A DNA stretch of 64,000 bases, taken from contig NZ_FNWW01000004.1 in assembly GCF_900108515.1 (NCBI RefSeq), positions 310,001 through 374,000 on the forward strand, given 5' to 3'. This document shows positions 34,707-43,656 of the stretch, piece after piece; positions within the stretch are counted from its first letter, which is position 1; each line of letters opens with the position of its first letter. Source of the stretch: Halobacillus karajensis (GTDB lineage Bacteria; Bacillota; Bacilli; Bacillales; Halobacillaceae). The position numbers and the translations under genes are program-made. A model generated the notes under the pieces. The model made no database searches. It saw only the letters and a list, made by a program, of their open reading frames with translations, and was not told the DNA's origin.

Positions 34707-37433
34707 TTACTTCGTCTGAATAACAATAGTCGTTAATGGATCAATCGTCAATTGACCTTTGTTCCATTCGAAACCTGAAGGTTCCTCCACTTTCCTGCGG
34801 CCCGCTTCATCGTTATCTACAAGGACTTTTCCTTTTCTTAGGTCGTCACTAACTGTAAGTGTCCGCTCCTTATTATCTGCATTGACGAACACATAGTAGC
34901 TGCCTTTTCCTTTTCCACCCGGATCCACTGCTTTGTAAGCAATAAGCAAGTCGGTATCTTGAACTTCTGGAGCCTCCAGCATCGTCACATGTTCATTCAC
35001 AAGCGCTTCTGAGCCGTGGCGGAAAGCATCTGTCCACCTTCTCAATTCAATTAAGCCTTTGGTATATTCCATCGTTTCCTTCTGAAGACTTGGTTCTAAT
35101 ACAGACTTCCAATCGAACTGATTAATCACATCTGTGGAATCATAAGAATCATGGATGAAGTACGGATGTTCAAATGCCTTTCCGTGTTCATCCTCCATGT
35201 ATGTCCACTTGTCCTCCGGTACTCCTTCCCCTTTCCATTGTTTCGTGCGGCCATATTCTTGGCCCGCATGGAGGAAAGAAATGCCCTGGCTTGTTAAGAT
35301 CATTGAATTGCCGAGGCGGATCCGCTTCTGAATCTCCTCTTCGTGGTGAAACGGGTCTTTTTGGATGGACTGGGCAATCACGTCATGGAGTGTCAAATTA
35401 TCATGGGCTGCAATATATTGGACGATATCACCAGGGTCATCTTCCGTCACGTTTTCCGGCTGCCCTTTAATAGTATTGAAAATGGTTTGAATAGAACGTG
35501 CTCCGCCAGTGATGAAACGGGGCTCCCCTTCACTTCCAAAACCAGACTTTAATTCATTTCGAATCTCATCGGAAAAAACAGCCGCCCCATCTGTTTCATT
35601 CATCCAGTCTTGATCCGCTGGCATGACTTCTTCAGCCCCGGTGTCTCCGTCATAAGTTCTCCATCCCTCGCCAAGCATTAAAATATCAGGGTTTATCGCT
35701 TTCGCTTCTTCATAAGCAAGCTGGACACTCTCCGCGTCAAGGTCCCCCATCAAATCAAAACGAAATCCATCCACTTTGAATTCCTCTACCCAGTATTTAA
35801 TGGAGTCTACCATGAGTTTCCGAGACATTTCGTGAGTCGTACCCACTCTTCCTCCACCATAACTGACTTTTGCCTTTCCTTCATCGTCCATGTAATGGTA
35901 GTAGTTCGGAACAAGGTCTTCGAGAATGCTTACTTTTGCCGTATGGTTGTATACGACATCCAAAATAACTCCCATCTTACGTTTATGAATTTCATTAACC
36001 AATCTTTTAAACTCTCTGATTCTTTCTCCCGGATCTTGTGGGAGTTCCGAATACATACCTGATAGAGAGAAATAACTATGGGGGTCATATCCCCAATTAT
36101 AATTGTTGCCAGATGCAGAATACTCCCGTTCACGCACTCCGTTCTCCCATTCATTCCCGAAATAATACTTCATGACAGGAAGCAATTGAACATGAGTCAC
36201 TCCAAGTTCTTTAATGTAGTCTAAACGTTCAACAAAAGCATTGAACGTTCCGAATTGTGAGTTCAGCTCGCCTTCAATACTAGGATCAGACGTAAAATCC
36301 CTCACGTGTGCTTCCCATATAATCGCATCTTCACGCTTTTCATAGTTCTTTATTTTCGCGTCTTTCAATTTTGGACCTATATCCGATGGATCCACAATCG
36401 CCGCTTTTCCGACATCATCTTGATCCTCATCGTTTGATGCTGCCATTGATTTCGCATATGGATCAAGGGCAGTCTTCTCTTCACCATAGGCCTCAATCCT
36501 GTACTGGTAATAATACTTATTCAAGTCTGAAAGGTTTGTATTTTTCTCGTCAAGCGTCACAGACCACACCCCATTATCCCCTTTTTTCATAGCGATGTCT
36601 TCTTTAACGACCTGATACTGATTGTCTTTATCATAGAGAACAACCGAAACATTGGTGGCTGTCGGTGACCATAATTTTAATGTAGCTGTGCCATTTTCAT
36701 GTAAGGTTGCTCCTAACTCTCCATCATAAGCAAACTTGTCATCCATCAACTGCCAGTCCACATAGACGTTTGTTTTCTTTTCCTCAAAATGAAGGGTATA
36801 GGTTTGTGTAAGGTCAAGGGCCTCTTCCGTATGGAGAACGATCTCTTGCCCATCTGACTCCGCTCTATGAATGCTTACCACCTCCCCATCTGCCCCTTTA
36901 AGGTCAAAATCCGTATGGTCCACATCCTCAATGATTTGATTCATCGTCAACGATACAAGCTTTTCATTCGTAATTTTAGCTGCCTTCACATGAGGAGAAA
37001 GTACGGGTTCATCTACATACACTCTCGAATCACCTTGTACCAGCCAAAACTCCTTTTCACCTGTAACAGGAAAACTCCGATCACTTGGTGTATCTTTTTC
37101 ATCCCCTTTATGTACGATAAAATTTAACCCATTCTGAATATCAATCACTGGAACTTCTGCCGCTACTCCATAATTCGTTTCCTTTGTAAATACAATCGGT
37201 CTATTCCAGTCGGTTCCCTGTTCAATGGCCGGATTATTTTTGTCCTGGTTCCACAAATGTAATCCCCAGCCTTCATAATTTCCATCCAATCTTTTGTAAT
37301 TGATGGTAACGGTTTCATTCGTTTCAGCAGACGTCTCGGTTTCACTAATCCAAGAAAAACCCCCCGGAACAGCTAACATAAATACTACAATAAAGCTGAT
37401 TACAACTTTCCTCCAATTCTTCCAAATGTCCAA
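34707..37433 (-). CDS. Secreted type I pullulanase
   Basis: A 908-aa GH13 subfamily 14 enzyme that hydrolyses alpha-1,6 links of pullulan and branched starch. Order: signal peptide (about 1-36), CBM41-like starch-binding domain (about 42-145), a linking domain, CBM48-like domain (about 236-330), the catalytic barrel. The type I signature YNWGYDP is at about 445, DVVYNH at 492, catalytic Asp in GFRFDLMGD at about 560, catalytic Glu in MLGEGW at 589, AAHDN near 675. TTG start 9 nt after GGGGG. A cre-like site upstream suggests glucose repression by CcpA. Confidence 0.93.
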   Translation of the reverse strand: MDIWKNWRKVVISFIVVFMLAVPGGFSWISETETSAETNETVTINYKRLDGNYEGWGLHLWNQDKNNPAIEQGTDWNRPIVFTKETNYGVAAEVPVIDIQNGLNFIVHKGDEKDTPSDRSFPVTGEKEFWLVQGDSRVYVDEPVLSPHVKAAKITNEKLVSLTMNQIIEDVDHTDFDLKGADGEVVSIHRAESDGQEIVLHTEEALDLTQTYTLHFEEKKTNVYVDWQLMDDKFAYDGELGATLHENGTATLKLWSPTATNVSVVLYDKDNQYQVVKEDIAMKKGDNGVWSVTLDEKNTNLSDLNKYYYQYRIEAYGEEKTALDPYAKSMAASNDEDQDDVGKAAIVDPSDIGPKLKDAKIKNYEKREDAIIWEAHVRDFTSDPSIEGELNSQFGTFNAFVERLDYIKELGVTHVQLLPVMKYYFGNEWENGVREREYSASGNNYNWGYDPHSYFSLSGMYSELPQDPGERIREFKRLVNEIHKRKMGVILDVVYNHTAKVSILEDLVPNYYHYMDDEGKAKVSYGGGRVGTTHEMSRKLMVDSIKYWVEEFKVDGFRFDLMGDLDAESVQLAYEEAKAINPDILMLGEGWRTYDGDTGAEEVMPADQDWMNETDGAAVFSDEIRNELKSGFGSEGEPRFITGGARSIQTIFNTIKGQPENVTEDDPGDIVQYIAAHDNLTLHDVIAQSIQKDPFHHEEEIQKRIRLGNSMILTSQGISFLHAGQEYGRTKQWKGEGVPEDKWTYMEDEHGKAFEHPYFIHDSYDSTDVINQFDWKSVLEPSLQKETMEYTKGLIELRRWTDAFRHGSEALVNEHVTMLEAPEVQDTDLLIAYKAVDPGGKGKGSYYVFVNADNKERTLTVSDDLRKGKVLVDNDEAGRRKVEEPSGFEWNKGQLTIDPLTTIVIQTK

Positions 37434-37481
37434 ATCATACGTCCCCCTTTTAGTTTTTTAATGCTCACACGAACCATTAAG

Positions 37482-37495
37482 TGCAAGCGGTTTCA
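37482..37495. promoter_or_regulatory. Candidate CcpA cre site upstream of the pullulanase gene
   Basis: TGCAAGCGGTTTCA (minus strand TGAAACCGCTTGCA) matches the catabolite-responsive element TGWNANCGNTNWCA with one mismatch. It lies 49 bp upstream of the TTG start, a usual place for CcpA repression of a polysaccharide-degrading enzyme. Confidence 0.65.
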
Positions 37496-37499
37496 CTAA

Positions 37500-37990
37500 T
37501 TTGACTATACCATATTCTTTTCTCACGCGAGTGATTATTCAGAAAATTGCAGAAAAAGCAATCGTTTGGTCTGTGCCCATTGGCCTATATTCTGAAATAA
37601 TTTTGTTCTATAAACTGAAGGAGATTATTAGAAGGTATTTGCTCTTTTGCGAACGGCTCAGATGGTAGGTATAACAGGAGCCATTGAAGTGCTTTTAGGC
37701 ATTCCATTTGCAGAACCTTTATCATTCACTCTCATCCAGGGCGGAAGGATATCTTTTCGAATCGGCCATGTTTTGGTCTTTTAATGTGACCCTTCTCCCT
37801 CACATTCAATACAGAACCAGATTCCAGATGATGCTTGTACCATAGGTGTGTTTCCACATCAGCTTTACTAACATTTCATATCATAGAACACCACAATTTT
37901 AATTACCAATAATTATATTATGTAAATTATGTGTCATAATCGATCATTAATCCACTAGTGATTTGTAAAAAAACCCCGCCTTCGCTTCAT
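37500..37990. other. Intergenic region with a possible gene fragment
   Basis: About 490 nt. A 45-codon open stretch on the plus strand (37647-37784) reads LRTAQMVGITGAIEVLLGIP and continues hydrophobic, like a membrane protein fragment, but lacks a start signal. Elsewhere I see nothing but AT-rich sequence. Confidence 0.35.
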
Positions 37991-37993
37991 GTA

Positions 37994-38026
37994 AAAAGAC
38001 CGGAGATGAAGTATCTCCGGTCTTTT
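37994..38026 (-). terminator. Terminator after the GNAT gene
   Basis: A perfect 14-bp stem AAAAGACCGGAGAT/ATCTCCGGTCTTTT with a 5-nt loop, immediately after the stop codon on the minus strand. Confidence 0.93.
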
Positions 38027-38497
38027 CTAAGGCACTTTTACCATAGTTATGAATTCACAGGCTTCTGTATAGAAAGTATCTTTTTTTACGAAACCTATAT
38101 TTTTATATAGCTGGATCGCTCTTCTGTTAAATGTAGCGACAGAAAGGCGTATGGGTTTCCCTGGGTATTCCTTTTTGATATAGGAAAGTACAGCCGAACA
38201 GAACGGCGTTCCTTTCCCTTTACCCGTTAATGCTGGATCCATACCAAGCCCCATATCAACAGCCTCATCCTGATATACACCCCTACGACGACCAGCAGGC
38301 ACTTTGGCGCCTTCACCTATACAAAAGAATCCAATAAAAGTCTTACCCTCAAATAACGCCTTGTATGTTCCGTCCAGCCGCTCGGCAAGGCTGGCTCCAT
38401 CCCCGTTCACATTATAAAAATCATAAGGTGGCTCATATTTCCATTGCAGTGATACAATCGCCCTTTCCTCCGTCATTTCTTTTACGGAAATATTCAT
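38027..38497 (-). CDS. GNAT family N-acetyltransferase
   Basis: A 156-aa acetyltransferase. Motif A is visible as MGLGMDPALTGKGKGTPFCSA and motif B as RLSVATFNRRAIQLYKNIGF. The ATG at 38497 lies behind GGGAGAG. The gene begins 27 nt after the stop of the YkuI-type gene on the same strand and may be cotranscribed with it. Acceptor unknown. Confidence 0.85.
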   Translation of the reverse strand: MNISVKEMTEERAIVSLQWKYEPPYDFYNVNGDGASLAERLDGTYKALFEGKTFIGFFCIGEGAKVPAGRRRGVYQDEAVDMGLGMDPALTGKGKGTPFCSAVLSYIKKEYPGKPIRLSVATFNRRAIQLYKNIGFVKKDTFYTEACEFITMVKVP

Positions 38498-38524
38498 CAC
38501 TCTCTCCCTTCTTTGACAAAATGA

Positions 38525-39739
38525 TTACGCAAGTAGACACTCATGCTCATATAGATAAGCATATCTCAAATCAATGAATAAGAAATGTTGATCTGTCAGT
38601 GGGAAACTGAAGGTCCGTACCATCTCTTTCGTTTCGATATCGGAATAAAGATCGGAAAGTAAGCCGGTATGTAACGCCTTCATCTGCATTACACTTTCAA
38701 GGAAATACGGACGAAAAGCCCAATTTGATCCACGCTTATAAGGCTCAAGTTCCCAAATCTCCTCTTTTTTCCTGAAGTTGGAGGACACTTGCTGGCCATC
38801 TATATGGCATATGAACATCCGGAAGCTTTCTTCATGGAATTCTTGGGTTACTCCTTCGATAAAGGCATCCGCTTTCTTTGGTCCTTCCCATTTCGATAAA
38901 AGACCCTTCACTTTACTCTCCCACTTCCTTATGAAGTCATGCCGCTGTTCAAGTAACCCCTTCTCTCGCTGAACATAGCCCGCCATCTTTTCACCTATAT
39001 TAATCGCAAGCGATTGATGATCCACAGGTTTAAATTTCGGTTTCCCAAGATAAAATCCTTGATAATAGCGACTGCCATGTTTCCATGCAAAATGCAGCTG
39101 GTAATCATCCTCAATATTTTCAAAAAGGAGAGCAGCACCAATCCGGTGGGCAAGCATCGACATGGAATACATGATGTCATGGAAAAGATCGCCGTTCTGC
39201 TTTCGTATAATGCCTGTATCAATTTTAAGGATGTGCGGCTCTAATAAACGGATGCGGTCGATGTTCGAGCTTTTTGCCCCGATGTGATCGACAGCGATTT
39301 GAATCCCATATGTTTTATAATAGAGAAGCAGGTGATTTAATGATTCAAAATCTTCATCAAAGTCATGCTCTGTCACTTCAATGACGATCCTTTCCATATC
39401 AAATCCTTTTTGAGCAAACACAAGCAAGGACTGAAGCAGGTCGTCCCCATCATTAATCATCAACTGTTTCGCATTACGATTAATAAACAATAAACCTTCT
39501 GTCCCGCTTTCAAGCATCTCCTCAATGGCCAGTTTCAAAATATGCTGGTCCACTTCAACTTTGAATTCTTCGGGGACATCCGGATCATGGAAAAAAGGCC
39601 CCAAACTGTGCCATTCCCCGTCCCCTTCATAACGTGCCAATACTTCATGTCCAATGACTCCATGATTAATCGCACTGACAATCGGTTGGAAGGCCGGCTT
39701 AATTTTATGTAAATTCCCTAAGATATCTAATGGATCCAT
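38525..39739 (-). CDS. ykuI: EAL domain protein YkuI (c-di-GMP binding)
   Basis: A 404-aa protein with an N-terminal EAL barrel (about 1-250) and a C-terminal PAS-like/YkuI_C domain (about 250-400), collinear with B. subtilis YkuI. The EAL signature reads EVLAR, as in YkuI, which binds c-di-GMP but has shown no phosphodiesterase activity in vitro; other catalytic features such as EVTEHDF and DHIGAKSSN remain. The start follows AGGAGGGGG. It probably acts as a c-di-GMP sensor; no partner gene is adjacent. Confidence 0.9.
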   Translation of the reverse strand: MDPLDILGNLHKIKPAFQPIVSAINHGVIGHEVLARYEGDGEWHSLGPFFHDPDVPEEFKVEVDQHILKLAIEEMLESGTEGLLFINRNAKQLMINDGDDLLQSLLVFAQKGFDMERIVIEVTEHDFDEDFESLNHLLLYYKTYGIQIAVDHIGAKSSNIDRIRLLEPHILKIDTGIIRKQNGDLFHDIMYSMSMLAHRIGAALLFENIEDDYQLHFAWKHGSRYYQGFYLGKPKFKPVDHQSLAINIGEKMAGYVQREKGLLEQRHDFIRKWESKVKGLLSKWEGPKKADAFIEGVTQEFHEESFRMFICHIDGQQVSSNFRKKEEIWELEPYKRGSNWAFRPYFLESVMQMKALHTGLLSDLYSDIETKEMVRTFSFPLTDQHFLFIDLRYAYLYEHECLLA

Positions 39740-39892
39740 GCGTTCCCCCTCCTAGATTTCTGCCTCTTTCTTCATTATACAATATCTCGGGTGCACATCT
39801 AAAGAAAGGTTCTCTCACAGAGCTAGTGGTTGCTAGTGGTTCTTTAAGAATATCTATGTAAAAAATTTCTTTTATTTCCTACATTCAACTAT

Positions 39893-39920
39893 ACTTGTCT
39901 TCTGATATTTTCATATAATA
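39893..39920 (+). promoter_or_regulatory. Sigma-K/sigma-E-like promoter of the autolysin gene
   Basis: AC in the -35 position (39893-39894), 17 nt, then CATATAATA (39912-39920), an exact match to the CATANNNTA -10 of mother-cell sigma factors. The ATG follows 31 nt later. Confidence 0.6.
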
Positions 39921-39950
39921 GCAGGAGTCTTAGAAAGGAGACTGACTACT

Positions 39951-41636
39951 ATGAAAACTGTTGTCATAGATGCCGGTCACGGAGGATCGGATTCAGGTGC
40001 TACGTATCAAGGCTATCAGGAAAAGACCTTCAACCTGTCCATCGCTTTGAATGTCCAACGTTTCCTTACTCAAAACTATCAAGTCAACATTCTTATGACG
40101 CGGACGAATGATGTAACCTTATCTCTTAACGCGCGTACACGCCTTGCCAACAGGGAAAATGCCGACTTTTTCTTATCCATTCACAACAATGCAGCAGGTG
40201 GAAGCGGATTTGAAACGTACATTTACAATGGGGCGTTAAATCCAAATACTCGAACCTATCAAAACATCATTCACAATTCCACCTATAGGGCGATCGGTGG
40301 GAAATATAACGTTCGCGACAGGGGAAAGAAACGAGCCAATCTTTATGTGACACGAGAAACGGATATGAGTGCTCTTCTCATTGAAGTATTGTTCATTGAC
40401 AACCCCGGAGACCTCGCTTTGTTGAGAAATTCCACATTCATTAATGATGTAAGCAGAGGAATTGCCGAGGGAGTTGCCGATTCACTCGACCTTCCAAGAA
40501 AACCACAACCCAGTCCTCCACCATCAGAAGGAGACGCGTTATACAGGGTAATCGCTGGATCCTTCCGGAACAGGAAAAACGCTGAAGACAGAATCGAATC
40601 CTTAGCAAGACAAGGTTTCCCAGGATTTGTGGTACCGACAACCATTTCTGGAACCCAATATTATCGAGTCCAGACGGGAGCATTCGCAAAAGAAGAAAAC
40701 GCCAAAGAACAAGTGGAGCAATTAAAACGAATTGGTATTACAAATGCTTTCATTGTACGAGGCGAGGATTCTTCCCCCCAGCCGGAACCGGAGAACCCTG
40801 AAGACGGTCTATTCCGTGTTATCGCAGGATCTTTCCGCAATCGCGAAAATGCTGAACAGCGGATTAAGGACCTTTCTAAAGAAGGAATCGACGGGTTCAT
40901 TGTGCAAGCAGATATCTCCGGGGTGACCCATTACCGCGTTCAGACAGGGGCCTACTCCGAAAAAGAAAATGCCGAGGCCCAAGTAGAAAGGCTTAAATCC
41001 ATCGGCATTTCAGACGCATTTATTCTTGGTGAAGACTCTACACCACCAAGTGAGCCTGATCCAGAACCGGATCCAGAACCAGAACCACCAGAAGAGGATG
41101 GATATTCGATATTAGGGGATATGTATTTGAGTCCCTGTCAGCTTGATGACTTTGTAAAAACCGTCAACCCTGATGCCCCAGACCTTGGGCGCTTTTATAT
41201 TCAATATGGCGAAGCCTATGAAATTCGCGGAGATATCGCCTATGCTCAAGCGATTCATGAAACGGATTATTTTCGTTTTACAGGCCTTGTCGATGAAGAT
41301 CAGAACAACTTTGCCGGAATCGGCGCCACGGGTCCCGGCAATCCTGGAGCCACCTTTGATACACCAGAAGAAGGTGTCCATGCTCATATCCAACATTTAT
41401 ACGCTTATGCATCCACAGATCCTATTCCATCCGAATTAGAAAAGGTCGATCCTCGTTTCGACCTCGTCACACGCGGCATCGCCCCAACATGGACAGAATT
41501 GAACGGAAGATGGGCCGTACCGGGAGAAACTTACGGACAATTGATCTTACAAATCTATGAACGCAACATTAACCACGCCATAGAAGAAATATCTACACAG
41601 CGTGAACAGCTGAATGACGTATTAGAAGAGTTATAG
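39951..41636 (+). CDS. Leaderless amidase-SPOR2-glucosaminidase autolysin (CwlC-like)
   Basis: A 561-aa cell-wall hydrolase. N-terminal amidase_3 domain (about 1-175) with zinc and catalytic residues H10, E24, H78 and E145; two SPOR repeats (about 198-270 and 287-360) opening with LYRVIAGSFRNR and LFRVIAGSFRNR; a Pro/Glu-rich linker; a C-terminal glucosaminidase-like domain (about 395-530) with AIHETDYF. There is no signal peptide, as in B. subtilis CwlC, which lyses the mother cell late in sporulation. Ribosome binding site AAAGGAG. The glucosaminidase fusion makes it far longer than CwlC (255 aa), so it could cut both peptide-sugar and glycan bonds. Confidence 0.88.
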   Translation: MKTVVIDAGHGGSDSGATYQGYQEKTFNLSIALNVQRFLTQNYQVNILMTRTNDVTLSLNARTRLANRENADFFLSIHNNAAGGSGFETYIYNGALNPNTRTYQNIIHNSTYRAIGGKYNVRDRGKKRANLYVTRETDMSALLIEVLFIDNPGDLALLRNSTFINDVSRGIAEGVADSLDLPRKPQPSPPPSEGDALYRVIAGSFRNRKNAEDRIESLARQGFPGFVVPTTISGTQYYRVQTGAFAKEENAKEQVEQLKRIGITNAFIVRGEDSSPQPEPENPEDGLFRVIAGSFRNRENAEQRIKDLSKEGIDGFIVQADISGVTHYRVQTGAYSEKENAEAQVERLKSIGISDAFILGEDSTPPSEPDPEPDPEPEPPEEDGYSILGDMYLSPCQLDDFVKTVNPDAPDLGRFYIQYGEAYEIRGDIAYAQAIHETDYFRFTGLVDEDQNNFAGIGATGPGNPGATFDTPEEGVHAHIQHLYAYASTDPIPSELEKVDPRFDLVTRGIAPTWTELNGRWAVPGETYGQLILQIYERNINHAIEEISTQREQLNDVLEEL

Positions 41637-41687
41637 AGAGAAAGCCGGAACCTTTCCTACTGAGGTTCTGGCTTTCTCTCTATAACT
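41629..41687. terminator. Long bidirectional terminator after the autolysin gene
   Basis: A 24-bp stem with a single G-U pair (41629-41652 with 41664-41687) and an 11-nt loop; the stop codon lies in the left arm and CTTCTTTCTTTATT follows. Confidence 0.9.
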
Positions 41688-41758
41688 CTTCTTTCTTTAT
41701 TATCATCTCCATCCTCCACCCAGAGCAATTCTTCAAATACCCTTTGTTTTATTTCCCT

Positions 41759-42090
41759 TTATAGTTTTTGAAAATGGGTATCCTTGTACCCTGTCGGATA
41801 CTTTAAGCTAAATTCGAACATCCGATCCATCCCAATATGCGCCATCCAAATTAAGCGATCATCAATAACTTGTCATTGCTTGATTGTATAGAAATTAGGA
41901 TGAGAATCGCCGGAATAAGGTAACTGTGAAAAAAATTATAAATATAACTTCCGGCTTTTTCATGAATGACATAACCGAGCACAGAAACATCAATGGTGAA
42001 TAACAGGAGGGCAAAAACGATCCAGCTGAAGTTCAGGATATGGTAAAAATAAAGATCAGCCAATAAAACGATAGTGCCTTCGGGGTGAAG
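41759..42090 (-). pseudogene. Decayed DUF4260 membrane protein gene
   Basis: Reading the minus strand gives HPEGTIVLLADLYFYH, then an intact middle (FSWIVFALLLFTIDVSVLGYV...), a frameshift near 41853, and the C-terminal piece LIWMAHIGMDRM...YKDTHFQKL in another frame. All parts match the intact DUF4260 gene at 55961-56308. No start codon survives: a stop precedes the N-terminal piece. This is a degenerate paralogue. Confidence 0.75.
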
Positions 42091-42261
42091 GCGTTGTTAT
42101 TCACTTCCTTCACAAGTTTATAATATAGACAAGCAGTGCTTGTCATAACCGGAAACAAGGGAATTTATGCAAACAGCCTTAAGAAAGGTTGTAAATTTTC
42201 AGAGTATTATGTATAATCCTTGGAATAAACGATTTAATTAGAATACAGAGGTGACATACAT

Positions 42262-43656
42262 ATGAGTACTCGTGTCGAGAATTTACTAGATGAATTGAAA
42301 GCTTTCTTAAGAGATGACCAAGTCTCTACCAATGAAACGATTCTTGAGCACCACAGCAAGGATGAATCCTATCATGCCGGGAATAATCCAGACATAGTCG
42401 TTTTCCCCGAAAGTTCGGAGGAAGTAAGTGAGATTGTCAAAGTAGCGGATAGAAATGATACACCGATCGTCCCTTTCGGACTGGGATCCAGCCTGGAGGG
42501 TCATGTCATTCCTTCTGATAAGGGAATTACCATCGACTTTACACTAATGAACAAAGTCGTTGAAATCCGGGAAAAGGACTTTCTCGTCAAGGTCCAGCCT
42601 GGTGTAACAAGGTCTCAATTGAATAAAGAACTGAAGAAATACGGCCTGTTTTTCACGGTGGACCCAGGGGCAGATGCAACGCTCGGGGGTATGGCAGCTA
42701 CCAATGCGAGCGGGACGACCTCTGTCAAATATGGGGTTATGAAGGATCAAGTAAATGATTTAGAAGTTGTGCTGCCGGACGGTGAGATTATCCACACAGG
42801 AAACATGGCGCAGAAGTCCTCTTCCGGATATGACCTGACGAGCCTTTATGTCGGTTCAGAAGGAACGCTCGGCTGTATTACCGAACTGACTTTGAGAGTA
42901 TACGGAATCCCGGAAAATATCATGGCCGCAAGAGCGTCGTTCCCGACTATTGATGATGCTGTCGAGGCAGTGGTTTCGATACTGCAGACCGGGGTCCCGG
43001 TCGCCCGTGTCGAACTCGTCGATGAAGCTTCCATCAGGCAAGTGAACAGCTTCAGCAAAATGGATTATAAAGAAAAACCTACATTGTTTCTTGAATTTCA
43101 TGGGAATGAACCTGGTCTCAAGCATGATGTCGCCTTTATGGAAGAAATCGTCGCAGATCATCACTGTGAAGACGTTCATTTTGAAAAGGATAATGCAGCC
43201 CGCACCAAGCTTTGGGAAGCACGACATAACCTGGCCTACGCTTATATCCACGGCAACCCTGGAAGAAAGCTCATGGTCACTGATGTTTGTGTTCCCATCT
43301 CAGAGTTAGCAGGTGCCATCAAACATGGAAGAGAAAAAATCGAGGAATTGGACTTTGAAGCAGGTATCCTGGGCCACGTCGGTGACGGCAACTACCATGC
43401 TTTGTTAATGATCGATACAGATCATCCAGAAGAAGTAAGGATGGCGGAGCAATTCAATGAAGCCATCGTGGAATATGCCTTGGCACGAGGCGGAACATGC
43501 ACCGGAGAGCATGGCGTCGGACGGGGAAAAATGAAGTATTTGAAGCGTGAACATGGAGGTGCACTAAATGTCATGGGACATATCAAATCAGCACTGGACC
43601 CGAAAGGAATCATGAATCCTCATAAACTTGTAGATACGGAAGGAAGAAGCAAATGA
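42262..43656 (+). CDS. FAD-binding 2-hydroxyacid dehydrogenase (GlcD/D-lactate dehydrogenase family)
   Basis: A 464-aa oxidase of the PCMH/VAO flavoprotein family. The FAD-binding domain spans about 40-215 (VPFGLGSSLEGH, GGMAATNASGTTSVKYGVM), and the C-terminal domain has HVGDGNYHALL and GEHGVGRGKMKYL. It oxidises a 2-hydroxyacid such as glycolate or D-lactate to the 2-oxoacid. No GlcE or GlcF partner is nearby, so a single-subunit LDHD-type enzyme is likely. Start follows GAGGTG. Its stop overlaps the transporter gene by 4 nt. Confidence 0.88.
   Translation: MSTRVENLLDELKAFLRDDQVSTNETILEHHSKDESYHAGNNPDIVVFPESSEEVSEIVKVADRNDTPIVPFGLGSSLEGHVIPSDKGITIDFTLMNKVVEIREKDFLVKVQPGVTRSQLNKELKKYGLFFTVDPGADATLGGMAATNASGTTSVKYGVMKDQVNDLEVVLPDGEIIHTGNMAQKSSSGYDLTSLYVGSEGTLGCITELTLRVYGIPENIMAARASFPTIDDAVEAVVSILQTGVPVARVELVDEASIRQVNSFSKMDYKEKPTLFLEFHGNEPGLKHDVAFMEEIVADHHCEDVHFEKDNAARTKLWEARHNLAYAYIHGNPGRKLMVTDVCVPISELAGAIKHGREKIEELDFEAGILGHVGDGNYHALLMIDTDHPEEVRMAEQFNEAIVEYALARGGTCTGEHGVGRGKMKYLKREHGGALNVMGHIKSALDPKGIMNPHKLVDTEGRSK

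Noticed and set aside
34707-37433. Many 60-100-codon frames opposite the pullulanase, autolysin and GlcD-type genes
   Set aside because: They lie wholly inside well-supported genes and have no ribosome binding sites or family signatures.
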